A stretch of 32,506 nucleotides of DNA from an uncultured Bacteroidales bacterium (GCA_947177325.1 CAMWUH010000002.1:1-32506), one strand, 5' to 3'; positions 16,557 through 24,769 are shown, counted from the stretch's first letter. Notes: generated by a model not told the origin, from the sequence alone. Made by a program: numbers and translations.

Positions 16557-17462
16557 ATGCAATCCTCCATTCCTCCGCAAGCAGTCGCCGACTCACCCGC
16601 ATCTCACCAATATCCGTTCCGAGGCCTGTGGCTCAACGGCTTCATGATGATATTGATTGACATCGTGCTCTTGGGCCTGTGTATAGGTTCATTCATTATG
16701 CAACAACTCCCCTTCTATATCATAGGCGCACTGCTGGCCATTGCCTTCCTCTTCTTTTCCAAAGGCTTTATCATGCTTGAGCCAAACCAATCGCTCGTAC
16801 TGGTGTTTTTCGGCAAATACGGTGGCACATTCACCCGCCCGGGCTTTTACTGGATTAATCCGCTTTATTCAAAAGTTAAAGTGTCGCTCCGTTTCAGCAA
16901 CTTAAATATCGACCCTATAAAGGTTAACGACGTAATGGGTAACCCCATACTGATAGGTATGGTGATTGTGTGGCGTATCGACGACACATATAAATCAGTG
17001 TTTGACCTCGACTCATCACAATCGCTCAAGCAATTCGTGGCCATTCAGAGCGATGCCGCGCTGCGCGAAGTAGCCGGCCGATATGCCTACGACGACAACG
17101 AAACCACCGATGCCCACGCCACTCTACGCTCAGGGGGCGAAACAGTCAACCGCGAGCTGCTCGAAAAGCTTAACGAGCGCCTCTTTATGGCCGGTATCAT
17201 CGTTGACGAAGCGCGCATCAACTACCTCGCCTACGCTCCGGAAATTGCAGCCACTATGCTCAAACGCCAGCAAGCCACTGCCGTAATCGCCGCCCGCGAA
17301 AAGATTGTCGACGGCGCCGTCGGTATGGTAAAAATGGCCCTTGACCGCCTGGAGCATGACCAAGTGGCCGAGCTCACTCCGGAACAGCGCGCACGCATCA
17401 CCGGCAACCTCCTGTTGGTGCTCTGCTCTGACGACTCTGCACGCCCCGTTATTCCAGCCTGA
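16557..17462 (+). CDS. SPFH/Band 7 domain membrane protein
   Basis: A 301-residue stomatin/prohibitin-like protein. Two hydrophobic segments (about 27-48 and 52-68) precede the SPFH domain (about 70-250), with VLVFFGKYGGTFTRPGFYWI at its start and the helical LLEKLNERLFMAGIIVDEARI further on; MLKRQQATAVIAAREKIVDGAV is the coiled-coil edge. SPFH proteins form large membrane-bound oligomers that scaffold proteases or lipid domains. No NfeD-type partner gene lies beside it, which is one common arrangement elsewhere. It is probably co-transcribed with rarA and is closed by the terminator at 17509. Confidence 0.9.
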   Translation: MQSSIPPQAVADSPASHQYPFRGLWLNGFMMILIDIVLLGLCIGSFIMQQLPFYIIGALLAIAFLFFSKGFIMLEPNQSLVLVFFGKYGGTFTRPGFYWINPLYSKVKVSLRFSNLNIDPIKVNDVMGNPILIGMVIVWRIDDTYKSVFDLDSSQSLKQFVAIQSDAALREVAGRYAYDDNETTDAHATLRSGGETVNRELLEKLNERLFMAGIIVDEARINYLAYAPEIAATMLKRQQATAVIAAREKIVDGAVGMVKMALDRLEHDQVAELTPEQRARITGNLLLVLCSDDSARPVIPA

Positions 17463-17508
17463 CGCACACAGGAGCCTGTTTAATATAAGCCAGGCGCATA
17501 CCTTAAGG

Positions 17509-17526
17509 GTGCCCGGGGCACTTTTT
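17509..17526 (+). terminator. Intrinsic terminator after the SPFH gene
   Basis: GTGCC-CGG-GGCAC hairpin (17509-17521) followed by TTTTT. Confidence 0.75.
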
Positions 17527-17583
17527 CAAGCATAGCTTTGGCGTTTCTTTTACTCAAAAACAATATTTTTTGAATTTTTTCAT

Positions 17584-17591
17584 TAACTTTG
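17584..17591 (+). promoter_or_regulatory. -7 box of serC
   Basis: TAACTTTG, 30 bases before the serC ATG. The expected -33 element is not clear. Confidence 0.45.
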
Positions 17592-17620
17592 CAGAAAATA
17601 CAAATCAATCATTTTTCACA

Positions 17621-18688
17621 ATGAAAAAACATAACTTCTATGCCGGCCCTTCAATTCTGAGCCAGTATACAATCAAAAACACCGCCGATGCAATCCTCAA
17701 CTTTGCAGATACCGGCCTCTCTATCCTCGAAGTGTCACACCGCAGCAAAGAATTTCAAGCTGTTATCGATGAAGCTTCAGCCCTGGTAAAAGAACTCCTT
17801 GAAGTGCCCGAAGGCTACCACGTGCTTTGGCTCGGTGGCGGCGCAAGCACTCAATTCGCAATGGTGCCGATGAACTTGATGAAACACAAAGCCGCATATC
17901 TCGACACAGGCGTGTGGGCCCACAAAGCTATCAAAGAAGCCAAGCTATTCGGCGAAGTTGATGTGGTTGCTTCATCAGAAGCCGCCAACTATAACTATAT
18001 CCCCAAGGACTACGTTATCCCTGCCGATGCCGACTATTTCCACTATACCACCAACAACACCATTTACGGCACCGAGCTCCGTCAAGACCCCGTTTCGCCC
18101 GTGCCCTTGGTAGCCGACATGTCGAGCGACATTTTCTCTCGCCCTGTCGATGTGGCTAAATACGACCTTATCTACGCAGGCGCTCAGAAAAACCTCGCTC
18201 CCGCAGGCGTTACTATCGTAATCGTTAAAGAAGATGCCCTCGGCAAAGTTGACCGCGTATTGCCCACAATGTTCAACTATCTTACCCACACTTCCAAGGG
18301 TTCGATGTTCAACACTCCCCCCGTGCTCCCCATCTTCTCAGCCATGCAAACCCTCCGCTACTACAAACAGCTCGGCGGTATCTCGGCTATTGAGAAAATC
18401 GACATCGAAAAAGCCGGAATTCTCTACGAAGCCATCGACGCATCGAAAATGTTCATGGGCACAGCCGAAGTGGCCGACCGCTCTATCATGAACGTTTGCT
18501 TCGTAATGGCTCCCGAATATAAAGAGCTTGAAAAAGACTTCATCGACTTCGCCACATCTAAGGGAATGGTAGGCATCAAGGGTCACCGCTCAGTGGGCGG
18601 CTTCCGCGCATCGCTCTATAACGCAATGCCCGTTGAAAGCGTCAAAGCTCTCGTTGAGTGCATGAAAGAATTTGAAGCCAAACACTAA
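17621..18688 (+). CDS. serC: Phosphoserine aminotransferase
   Basis: A 355-residue PLP enzyme that converts 3-phosphohydroxypyruvate and glutamate to phosphoserine and 2-oxoglutarate. HNFYAGPSILSQYTI opens the protein; GLSILEVSHRSKEF and LWLGGGASTQFAMVP bind cofactor and substrate; Lys190 in YAGAQKNLAPAG is the PLP lysine; the ending has KGHRSVGGFRASLYNAM. The frame is open from 17570, but those 17 residues overlap the -7 box and are not family-like, so ATG at 17621 is chosen. serA follows after 21 bases, so the two form one operon. Confidence 0.96.
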   Translation: MKKHNFYAGPSILSQYTIKNTADAILNFADTGLSILEVSHRSKEFQAVIDEASALVKELLEVPEGYHVLWLGGGASTQFAMVPMNLMKHKAAYLDTGVWAHKAIKEAKLFGEVDVVASSEAANYNYIPKDYVIPADADYFHYTTNNTIYGTELRQDPVSPVPLVADMSSDIFSRPVDVAKYDLIYAGAQKNLAPAGVTIVIVKEDALGKVDRVLPTMFNYLTHTSKGSMFNTPPVLPIFSAMQTLRYYKQLGGISAIEKIDIEKAGILYEAIDASKMFMGTAEVADRSIMNVCFVMAPEYKELEKDFIDFATSKGMVGIKGHRSVGGFRASLYNAMPVESVKALVECMKEFEAKH

Positions 18689-18709
18689 TCCTTACCCTGT
18701 AACGACTTT

Positions 18710-19630
18710 ATGAAAGTTTTAATCGCAACAGAGAAACCGTTTGCCCCCGTAGCCTCTAAAGCCATAGCCGAGGTTATCGAAGAAGCCGGCATGACTCCCG
18801 TGTTTCTCGAAAAATATGCCTCAAAAGATGAGTTATTGGCAGCCGTTGGCGATGCCGATGCTCTGATTATTCGCTCTGACAAGGTTGACAACGACGTGCT
18901 CAACGCCGCCAACAAACTCAAAATCGTGGTTCGCGCCGGCGCAGGCTACGACAACGTTGACCTTGACTCAGCTACCAACCATGGTGTTTCGGTGCAGAAC
19001 ACTCCCGGCCAAAATTCCAACGCCGTTGCCGAATTAGTGTTCGGTATGGCCGTAATGGCAATCCGCAACATGTTTAACGGCACTTCAGGCACCGAGCTTA
19101 AAGACAAAACCCTGGGCATTCAGGCCTTCGGTCAGGTGGGTCGCAACGTGGCTCGCATCGCCAAAGGTTTCGGCATGGAAATCACTGCCCTCGACCCCTA
19201 TTGCCCCGATGAAGCAATGGAGCAAGCTGGCGTTAAACCGGTTCACTCGGTTGAGGACCTCTACCGCAACAACCAGGTAGTGTCAATCCACATCCCTGCC
19301 ACCGCTGAAACCCGTGGCTCAATCGGCAAAGACTTGTTGCTTCTAATGCCCAAAAACGGCCTGGTTATCAACACAGCCCGCAAAGAGGTTATCGACGAAG
19401 CCGGCCTTGCAGAAGCATTGCGCGAACGCACCGACCTCAAATATGTGGCCGACGTCGCTCCCGACAGCGCAGCCGAAATGAAAGCCGAATTTGGCGACCG
19501 CGTGTTCTTCACCCCCAAGAAAATGGGTGCACAAACAGCTGAAGCCAACATCAACGCCGGCATCGCTGCCGCCAAGCAAGTGGTAGCCTTCCTGAAAGAT
19601 GGCGTCGACCGCTTCCGCGTCAACAAGTAA
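18710..19630 (+). CDS. serA: D-3-phosphoglycerate dehydrogenase, short form
   Basis: A 306-residue NAD-dependent 2-hydroxyacid dehydrogenase, the first enzyme of serine synthesis. The substrate/NAD lobes are both present (VRAGAGYDNVDLDSA; LGIQAFGQVGRNVARIAKGF), and NTARKEV holds the catalytic Arg224. Two departures from the usual pattern: the first Gly of the dinucleotide motif is Ala139, and the usual catalytic His segment (TPHxG) is replaced by TPKKMGAQT, with Lys270/Lys271 at that place. There is no C-terminal ASB or ACT regulatory domain, so serine feedback of the E. coli type is not expected. This short Lys-bearing form is known from Entamoeba and, as I recall, from Bacteroides. It is co-transcribed with serC and ends at a clear terminator. 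Confidence 0.93.
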   Translation: MKVLIATEKPFAPVASKAIAEVIEEAGMTPVFLEKYASKDELLAAVGDADALIIRSDKVDNDVLNAANKLKIVVRAGAGYDNVDLDSATNHGVSVQNTPGQNSNAVAELVFGMAVMAIRNMFNGTSGTELKDKTLGIQAFGQVGRNVARIAKGFGMEITALDPYCPDEAMEQAGVKPVHSVEDLYRNNQVVSIHIPATAETRGSIGKDLLLLMPKNGLVINTARKEVIDEAGLAEALRERTDLKYVADVAPDSAAEMKAEFGDRVFFTPKKMGAQTAEANINAGIAAAKQVVAFLKDGVDRFRVNK

Positions 19631-19654
19631 CCAATCCCAACTCAATTATGATAG

Positions 19655-19688
19655 CAGGCACTCTTCGATTGCGGAGAGCGCCTGTTTT
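19655..19688 (+). terminator. Intrinsic terminator of serC-serA
   Basis: CAGGCACTCT (19655-19664) pairs with AGAGCGCCTG (19675-19684), with one mismatch, followed by TTTTC. Confidence 0.75.
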
Positions 19689-19707
19689 CATTTATAAAGC
19701 TATTAAG

Positions 19708-19790
19708 CTTAGTGGGCTTAGGAAGTCATTCTGATAAGGCTCAGATGGCTTAGCGGGCTTCTGAGGACATTGATAAATGGGCTTTGTGGG
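19708..19790. repeat. Degenerate 9-bp CTTAGnnGG repeats
   Basis: 9-mers in two tandem groups: CTTAGTGGG and CTTAGGAAG (19708-19725), then CTCAGATGG, CTTAGCGGG and CTTCTGAGG (19740-19766), with a lone CTTTGTGGG at 19782. They fill the gap between the convergent serA and dus genes. Confidence 0.5.
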
Positions 19791-19794
19791 TCTA

Positions 19795-20742
19795 TTAGAG
19801 GCCTAAGTGAGATAATTGGGTTGTAAAGCGAGCTAAAGCAGCATTGTATTTGGCCATTGTGCGCGATTTCAAAATTTCTTTTACCGCTCGTGGAGGAAGC
19901 GTGTCGGCCATAAGCTGCCAATATGGAAGCAGATGTGAAAGCAGTTGACTATCCCCTTGCAGCCGCTGAGATAATACATCGGCAAGGCGATTAAGCATTT
20001 CTACGAAGTCTCGAACACGCGCTTGTTCATCGACCTTAGTGTCGGTTGACAGCTCGTGGAATAGCGATGGGCGAGTCACTACTCCCCTGCCCGCCATAAC
20101 ACCTGCGAAATCAGCGGGCACGGCTCGTATCCGGCCAACTGAGTTTATGTTACCATTGTAGATAACCGGGTGGGCGCAAGCTTGCGCAAATTGCTCCATC
20201 GCTTCAATGTCAATATCCCCCTTATACATTTGGCGGGCTGTGCGGCCATGAATGGCTACCCATTCTATCGGCATAGAGTTGATAACCTCAATAGATTCCC
20301 TCCATTGGTCTGCAGCATCGATACCCAAGCGGAGCTTCAGTGAGAAAGTTACATCTCCATAGCGAGCCATCTCTGAGGCTATAGCGGTGAGTCGGTCAGC
20401 GTCACACACCAAGGCGGAGCCTCTATGCCGACTGATTTGCGGAGGATGAGGGCAACCGGCATTGAGATTAACCCGATTAAACCCGCGCTCCAACGCAGCA
20501 TCTACAAGCCGGCTAAACTCATCAGGACCGTTTGCTATGACTTGAGGTATAGTGTCCTCAACGTCTGACTCCGGGTCGAGATCGTTGAGATCTCGCTGGC
20601 GCACGTCGCCTCGCTCTATCCGCAGAAACGGTGTCACGTACGTTGCTCCCGGAAACATAGCGCGATGGACTCTGCGCCAGGCTCCGGTAGTCAGCCCCTG
20701 CAAAGGAGCGACCAGGCAGTTATATTTAATTTGTTCCGGCAT
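19795..20742 (-). CDS. tRNA-dihydrouridine synthase
   Basis: A 315-residue FMN enzyme that reduces uridine to dihydrouridine in tRNA D-loops. N-terminal VAPLQGLTTGAWRRV is the FMN-barrel start; catalytic Cys97 lies in VNLNAGCPHPPQISRHRGSA; SLKLRLG (135-140) and IHGRTARQMYKGD (164-176) are the phosphate and substrate motifs. The GCPHPP run differs from the commoner GCPAPK of DusA/B/C but is plausible for a Bacteroidota Dus. Which uridine it modifies cannot be told. The leader probably carries the 36-bp repeats at 20823. The C terminus lies against CTTAG microrepeats. Confidence 0.92.
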   Translation of the reverse strand: MPEQIKYNCLVAPLQGLTTGAWRRVHRAMFPGATYVTPFLRIERGDVRQRDLNDLDPESDVEDTIPQVIANGPDEFSRLVDAALERGFNRVNLNAGCPHPPQISRHRGSALVCDADRLTAIASEMARYGDVTFSLKLRLGIDAADQWRESIEVINSMPIEWVAIHGRTARQMYKGDIDIEAMEQFAQACAHPVIYNGNINSVGRIRAVPADFAGVMAGRGVVTRPSLFHELSTDTKVDEQARVRDFVEMLNRLADVLSQRLQGDSQLLSHLLPYWQLMADTLPPRAVKEILKSRTMAKYNAALARFTTQLSHLGL

Positions 20743-20822
20743 ATTTCAAAAGAGGTTTATCAAAAGGGGTCAATAAGAAGTTATGGTTTGCACGACACAA
20801 GAATCCGATTCTCCTGTCAGCA

Positions 20823-20930
20823 CTGCTACACGCGCTACACTGCTACACAGGGGCGTTACTGCTACACGTGCTACACTGCTACACAGGGTCGCTACTGCTA
20901 CACGTGATACACATGATACACTGATAAAGG
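20823..20930. repeat. Three abutting 36-bp repeats built on TGCTACAC 9-mers
   Basis: Units at 20823-20858, 20859-20894 and 20895-20930. Units 1 and 2 differ at 3 of 36 positions; unit 3 keeps the first 11 bases, then drifts to TGATACAC words. Inside each unit TGCTACAC recurs every 8-9 bases. The repeats lie in the 357-base gap between dus and tonB, whose only other clear content is the tonB terminator and a -7 box. The same words recur at 32221-32383. Confidence 0.85.
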
Positions 20931-21001
20931 ATGATATCAGCTCAACCAAATGTTATAGCGTCAAGAGTCAGCTTTCAACATCGACGCTGCTGATTCACAT
21001 G

Positions 21002-21009
21002 CAAAGATA
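21002..21009 (-). promoter_or_regulatory. -7 box reading towards dus
   Basis: TATCTTTG on the minus strand, immediately beyond the T-run of the tonB terminator. A start near 20995 would give dus a leader of about 250 bases that includes all three 36-bp repeats. No -33 match is evident. Confidence 0.35.
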
Positions 21010-21014
21010 CGGAT

Positions 21015-21052
21015 AAAAAAATTGCCCCGAAAGGAAAAACCTTCGGGACAAT
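21015..21052 (-). terminator. Intrinsic terminator of exbB-exbD-exbD-tonB
   Basis: On the minus strand ATTGTCCCGAAGG pairs with CCTTTCGGGGCAAT around TTTTT, with one bulge and one mismatch, followed by TTTTTT (21020-21015). Confidence 0.85.
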
Positions 21053-21099
21053 CTCTATAAGGGTAATGAATTAACTCGGTGGTTAAGTCATTGGCATTA

Positions 21100-21978
21100 T
21101 TACATGCCTTGGAGACGGAAGTTGATGGGCACTGTGTACCAAACGTTCACGGGTTGACCGTTCATACGACCGGGATTGAATTTGGGCAGTGATTTGATTA
21201 CACGCACAGCTTCTTTATCCAAGTCGGGGTCTTTACCACGAATCACTTGCACTTCACCTACTGAACCGTCTTTGGTAACAACGAAGCGCACTTGAACGCG
21301 ACCTTGAATACCATTTTCCATAGCCATAGGAGGATATTTCACGTGGCTACCGATCCATTTGAGAAGTTCAGCCTCACCGCCGGGGAACTGAGGCATTTGC
21401 TCTACTGAGGTAAATACCTGGTTGTCGTTAACGGGTTCGGGTTTCTTCTCTTCAACGATGATTTCGTTTTGGTGTTCGCGCACGATGTTGATATCGTCAG
21501 TACCTTTGTCGAAGTTGGTGTTACCGATAGCAGTTTCGTTTTGTTGAACGTCTTCTTGAGTAGCAACTTGCTCTACCTCACGGTCGTTGTCAACGATGAT
21601 GAACTCGGTGAACTGTTGAGTGTTAAGGATTTCTTCTTCGAGAGCTTCAGGAATTTCGATTTCTTCCTGTTCCATTTGGTTCTCTTCGATTTCCTCCTCT
21701 TCAATCACAACTGAGAGGTCTTCAAAAGCTTGCTGATCAAGCTCGGCCTGGAGGGCAGCGAGGCGCTCAGCCTCTTTTTCGTCGGAGTAAGCTTTCCATG
21801 CGAGAGCAGCTACGATCAGACCGGCGAGGATAGCCAAACCGGCGAAAGCGTAGAGAATTGCACGCACGTGACGCTTTTCTGATTGCACGCGGAGCTGGTA
21901 AGCACCATACTCTTTGTTGCGGCCGTCGAAAATAAGGTCACTCCATTCTCTTGATGAAAGATCAATATCTTTTGCCAT
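21100..21978 (-). CDS. tonB: Energy transducer TonB
   Basis: A 292-residue inner-membrane-anchored protein that passes energy from ExbB/ExbD to outer-membrane TonB-dependent transporters. The cytoplasmic start REWSDLIFDGRNKEYGAYQL is the Bacteroidota pattern; a membrane helix spans about 38-61. Residues 64-180 form a Glu-rich spacer instead of the Pro-rich one of enterobacteria. The TonB C-terminal domain is at about 205-290 (FPGGEAELLKWIGSHVKYPP, GRVQVRFVVTKDGSVGEVQV, YTVPINFRL). Last gene of the operon, ending at a strong terminator. Confidence 0.96.
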   Translation of the reverse strand: MAKDIDLSSREWSDLIFDGRNKEYGAYQLRVQSEKRHVRAILYAFAGLAILAGLIVAALAWKAYSDEKEAERLAALQAELDQQAFEDLSVVIEEEEIEENQMEQEEIEIPEALEEEILNTQQFTEFIIVDNDREVEQVATQEDVQQNETAIGNTNFDKGTDDINIVREHQNEIIVEEKKPEPVNDNQVFTSVEQMPQFPGGEAELLKWIGSHVKYPPMAMENGIQGRVQVRFVVTKDGSVGEVQVIRGKDPDLDKEAVRVIKSLPKFNPGRMNGQPVNVWYTVPINFRLQGM

Positions 21979-22023
21979 TTCTGTTTCTTAGATTTTCAAA
22001 GTTAATAAATCAGTCATCAAGCG

Positions 22024-22779
22024 TTATTTGGGGTTGTTGGCCTTGTAGGTGTCAATTACTAATTGATCATCTTCGGTAAACGTACCAATACGATATTGCG
22101 AGATTTGGTTAATCTGCATTTCGTCAAGAGCAGAGATAACACTTTGCCAAGCAGCGCCGTCGGTAGCTTTGATAGTTACTTTGGGGCTGGTTGATTTGTT
22201 AGCTTCACGAATTTCTTTGGCTTTAGCGTTGAAAGTTTCGTCGTCGATCTTGTTTTCGAGACGTTCTTTCTTAAGGTCGTTTACAGCTTCAGCAACCACT
22301 TTGTTGCGGTTGTGAAGGATTTCACGGATACCGTGGTAAACGGTTTTGCCATTTTCCTGAGTGTTACCTTCGAAAGAGTAGGCTTTGATTTTGGCTGCAC
22401 CTTCAGGGGTGAGCTTGCCATCTTCGCCTTTAGCGGGGGCAAAACCTTCGTAGTAGTAGACTACTTCAAGGGCATTGCCTTTGTCGTCATGCTTGATGTT
22501 GTTGTTTTCATCGCGCTCTGTATCAATGATGATAGTAACGGCGTCGCGTTCATTAACCTCATCGCCGGCGGCTTGCTCGGTTTTCTGCTGGTTGGGGTCA
22601 ACCGGAGCAGGGAGGGCGATGCTGAGTGTTTGCGACTTAATCATTGTGGTACACAGCATGAAGAACGTAATCAAGAGCATGTTCATATCCACCATGGGAG
22701 TGAAGTCCACGTGGATTTGCATCTTTTTCTGGGCGCCTTTTTTCTTTTTGCCGCCGTCGGATTGTTCAATTTGAGCCAT
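22024..22779 (-). CDS. exbD: ExbD/TolR family biopolymer transporter, second copy
   Basis: A 251-residue single-helix protein of the Ton motor. The membrane segment FTPMVDMNMLLITFFML carries the conserved proton-relay Asp31. The periplasmic part is larger than in E. coli ExbD (about 140 residues), with a charged insert at about 85-200. It lies 14 bases after the first exbD. Two non-identical ExbD proteins in one operon are normal in Bacteroidota and may form a heteromeric stator part. Confidence 0.93.
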   Translation of the reverse strand: MAQIEQSDGGKKKKGAQKKMQIHVDFTPMVDMNMLLITFFMLCTTMIKSQTLSIALPAPVDPNQQKTEQAAGDEVNERDAVTIIIDTERDENNNIKHDDKGNALEVVYYYEGFAPAKGEDGKLTPEGAAKIKAYSFEGNTQENGKTVYHGIREILHNRNKVVAEAVNDLKKERLENKIDDETFNAKAKEIREANKSTSPKVTIKATDGAAWQSVISALDEMQINQISQYRIGTFTEDDQLVIDTYKANNPK

Positions 22780-22793
22780 AACTGTGTAAATGA

Positions 22794-23567
22794 TTATTTA
22801 GCGTTCTCGTCGATAAGAGCTGTTTCAACGGTGAATTTGTTGAGCTTGATAGTGCGGAGGCTTTCCAACACTTCGTTTACTTTGTTAAACGGAGTAGAGC
22901 GGTCAGCTTTCACTGCAATACCGGAGCCGTCGAGGCGCATAGCTTCAGTAAGGGCCGGGTTACCTGAGTTTTGGAGCACACGCATCCAAATCTGGAACTC
23001 GCTGATTTTTTCATCTTTGCCCTTGTAGGTACCGTTTTTATCGGGGATATAATTGGCCAAAGGAATGCCGGCCATGTCGTTTTCCATATCTCCTACAAAC
23101 TTATCTTGCTCTGTTTGGCTCATTGAAAGGAATTCGTGCATTTTCATCATGGGCACACCGAATGTGCCGATTTTTGAGAATACTTGAACATCCTTGTCAG
23201 TGATGCCGGGATTATGGCCCGTGAGGGACTCATACTCGGCAGCAGCCATACGGAGGGCGTTAGCGCGCATGTTCTCCGACGAATAAGCGCCCGGATTATC
23301 CTCAGGGATATTGGGGTCAGCCTCACCTGTGATGTTAAGGAATACTCTAACCTTGTCTTTGGCTTCGTTGGTGCCAACGAGCACTTTGGCCACGTTAGAG
23401 ATTTCTACCTTGGTAGTAGAAACCGAGGGAGGAGTGATTACCTGAGTCGGCTCCTTCTGCAGGAAGGTCGAAGTCAACATGAAGAAAGTAAGCAAAAGAA
23501 CGGTAACGTCACTCATCGCGGTCATGTCGATGAGCGTACTCTTTCTTTTTACTTTAATTTTTCCCAT
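22794..23567 (-). CDS. exbD: ExbD/TolR family biopolymer transporter, first copy
   Basis: A 257-residue ExbD. The basic start MGKIKVKRKSTLIDM is followed by a single helix, MSDVTVLLLTFFMLTSTF, with the conserved Asp20. The periplasmic domain is long and includes an inserted stretch at about 70-190 before the closing ExbD-like part (GSGIAVKADRSTPFNKVNEV). It differs strongly from the second copy outside the membrane helix. It sits between exbB and exbD2 with short gaps (49 and 14 bases). Confidence 0.93.
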   Translation of the reverse strand: MGKIKVKRKSTLIDMTAMSDVTVLLLTFFMLTSTFLQKEPTQVITPPSVSTTKVEISNVAKVLVGTNEAKDKVRVFLNITGEADPNIPEDNPGAYSSENMRANALRMAAAEYESLTGHNPGITDKDVQVFSKIGTFGVPMMKMHEFLSMSQTEQDKFVGDMENDMAGIPLANYIPDKNGTYKGKDEKISEFQIWMRVLQNSGNPALTEAMRLDGSGIAVKADRSTPFNKVNEVLESLRTIKLNKFTVETALIDENAK

Positions 23568-23616
23568 TGTTTTACTTGATTAAAATTGATTGATTAGTTA
23601 CAGTAAAGGGGAAAAA

Positions 23617-24453
23617 TTAGTGAGTAGCTGCGAAAGATTGTACGATAGTGAAACCGATTTCGTCGATTGCGTAAGTGAGCTTATCGATTTTGTTGGTGTA
23701 GTAGTTGTAAGAGATAACAGCGAATGCACCGGTTGCGATACCGAAGGCAGTGTTGATAAGCGCTTCAGAGATACCGGTTGAAAGCTCGGTTGAGTCAGGA
23801 GCACCTGAAGCAGAAAGAGCTTGGAATGATTTGATCATACCGATTACAGTACCGAGAAGACCAACGAGTGTACCGAGAGTGGTGAGGGTTGCAACGATGG
23901 GGAGGTTTTGTTGGAGTGTAGGCATTTCGATTGCCATTGCTTCTTCAACTTCTTTTTGGAGAGTTGCAATTTTTTGTTCTTTAGAGAGGACTGTGTTTTT
24001 GTCCATTTCTTCGTAACGGGTAAGAGCGGCAGAAACTACAGCTGCAACTGAACCTTGTTGTTTTTTGCAGAGTTGTTGAGCAGCAGCGATATCGTTTTTA
24101 GCGAGACAGCCTTTTACGTTAGCTACGAATTTTTCGATTGAGCCTTTACCTTTAGCGCCTTTGAGAGCGATAGCACGTTCAACTGAGAGAACGAGCACGG
24201 TGAGCAACAATGTTTGAAGTACAGGCACGATAACACCACCTTTGTAGATAGTGCCGAGGATGTCTTGGGGATGACCTTCTTCATTGAAGTGTGAGTCAGC
24301 ACCGTAAACAAACATGAACAAACAAACGGCTACAACAAAGCAGCAAAGGATTACAAGGAATGCGTTTTTGATTCCGGGGGCGTTGCTTTTTTTCTTAATC
24401 GGTTTGATAGCCGATGTTTTGGGAGCAACGGGATTGGGCTTTTGAGCTTCCAT
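23617..24453 (-). CDS. exbB: MotA/TolQ/ExbB proton channel protein
   Basis: A 278-residue polytopic membrane protein, the channel part of the Ton motor. A Lys/Pro-rich N terminus precedes helices at about 31-50 and 73-92; the family core helices are at about 180-208 (ATLTTLGTLVGLLGTVIGMI) and 225-250 (SEALINTAFGIATGAFAVIS). The extra N-terminal helix is usual for Bacteroidota ExbB. First gene of the operon; a leader of about 315 bases separates it from the best promoter match. Confidence 0.95.
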   Translation of the reverse strand: MEAQKPNPVAPKTSAIKPIKKKSNAPGIKNAFLVILCCFVVAVCLFMFVYGADSHFNEEGHPQDILGTIYKGGVIVPVLQTLLLTVLVLSVERAIALKGAKGKGSIEKFVANVKGCLAKNDIAAAQQLCKKQQGSVAAVVSAALTRYEEMDKNTVLSKEQKIATLQKEVEEAMAIEMPTLQQNLPIVATLTTLGTLVGLLGTVIGMIKSFQALSASGAPDSTELSTGISEALINTAFGIATGAFAVISYNYYTNKIDKLTYAIDEIGFTIVQSFAATH

Positions 24454-24769
24454 AAATAAAATTAGTTTAAAGGATTGATTGGATTAATTAATTATTTTGT
24501 TGTTGATTTCTTTCGTGGTTAAGGGGTGCCGAAGGCTCTCCGACGGCCGACCACCTTTGAAATAAACGGAAGTGCTGCATTTTTAGCGTGAACCGGTTTC
24601 ATAAAAAATGTGAACTCAGCCACGACATAGCCCATGTCTGTTTTCCATGGTTCAGCTCAATGCTGCCGCCGATTGTCGACGATGGTCGATTTAAGGCATT
24701 GATTACCAAAATTATAGGCTTTCAAAAGGAGCTTTAATCCGCTTCTATGCGAGCTATTCTTTTGAAAAC
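24454..24769 (-). other. Long 5' leader of the exbB operon
   Basis: The stretch between the predicted start site (near 24769) and exbB holds no credible gene. It contains the stem-loop at 24711-24774 and, nearer exbB, a GC-rich hairpin around 24528-24547 (GCCGAAGG against CCGACGGC around CTCT). No known riboswitch is recognised. Confidence 0.4.

Noticed and set aside
20823..20930. 36-bp repeats as a CRISPR array
   Set aside because: The length fits a CRISPR repeat, but the units abut without spacers, drift in sequence and have internal 9-bp periodicity; no cas gene is nearby.
20665..21016. Two open frames across the repeats (CYTRYTATQ-like and ATRATLLHR-like peptides)
   Set aside because: They stay open only because 36 is a multiple of three; the rest of each frame overlaps dus or terminator DNA and has no protein character.
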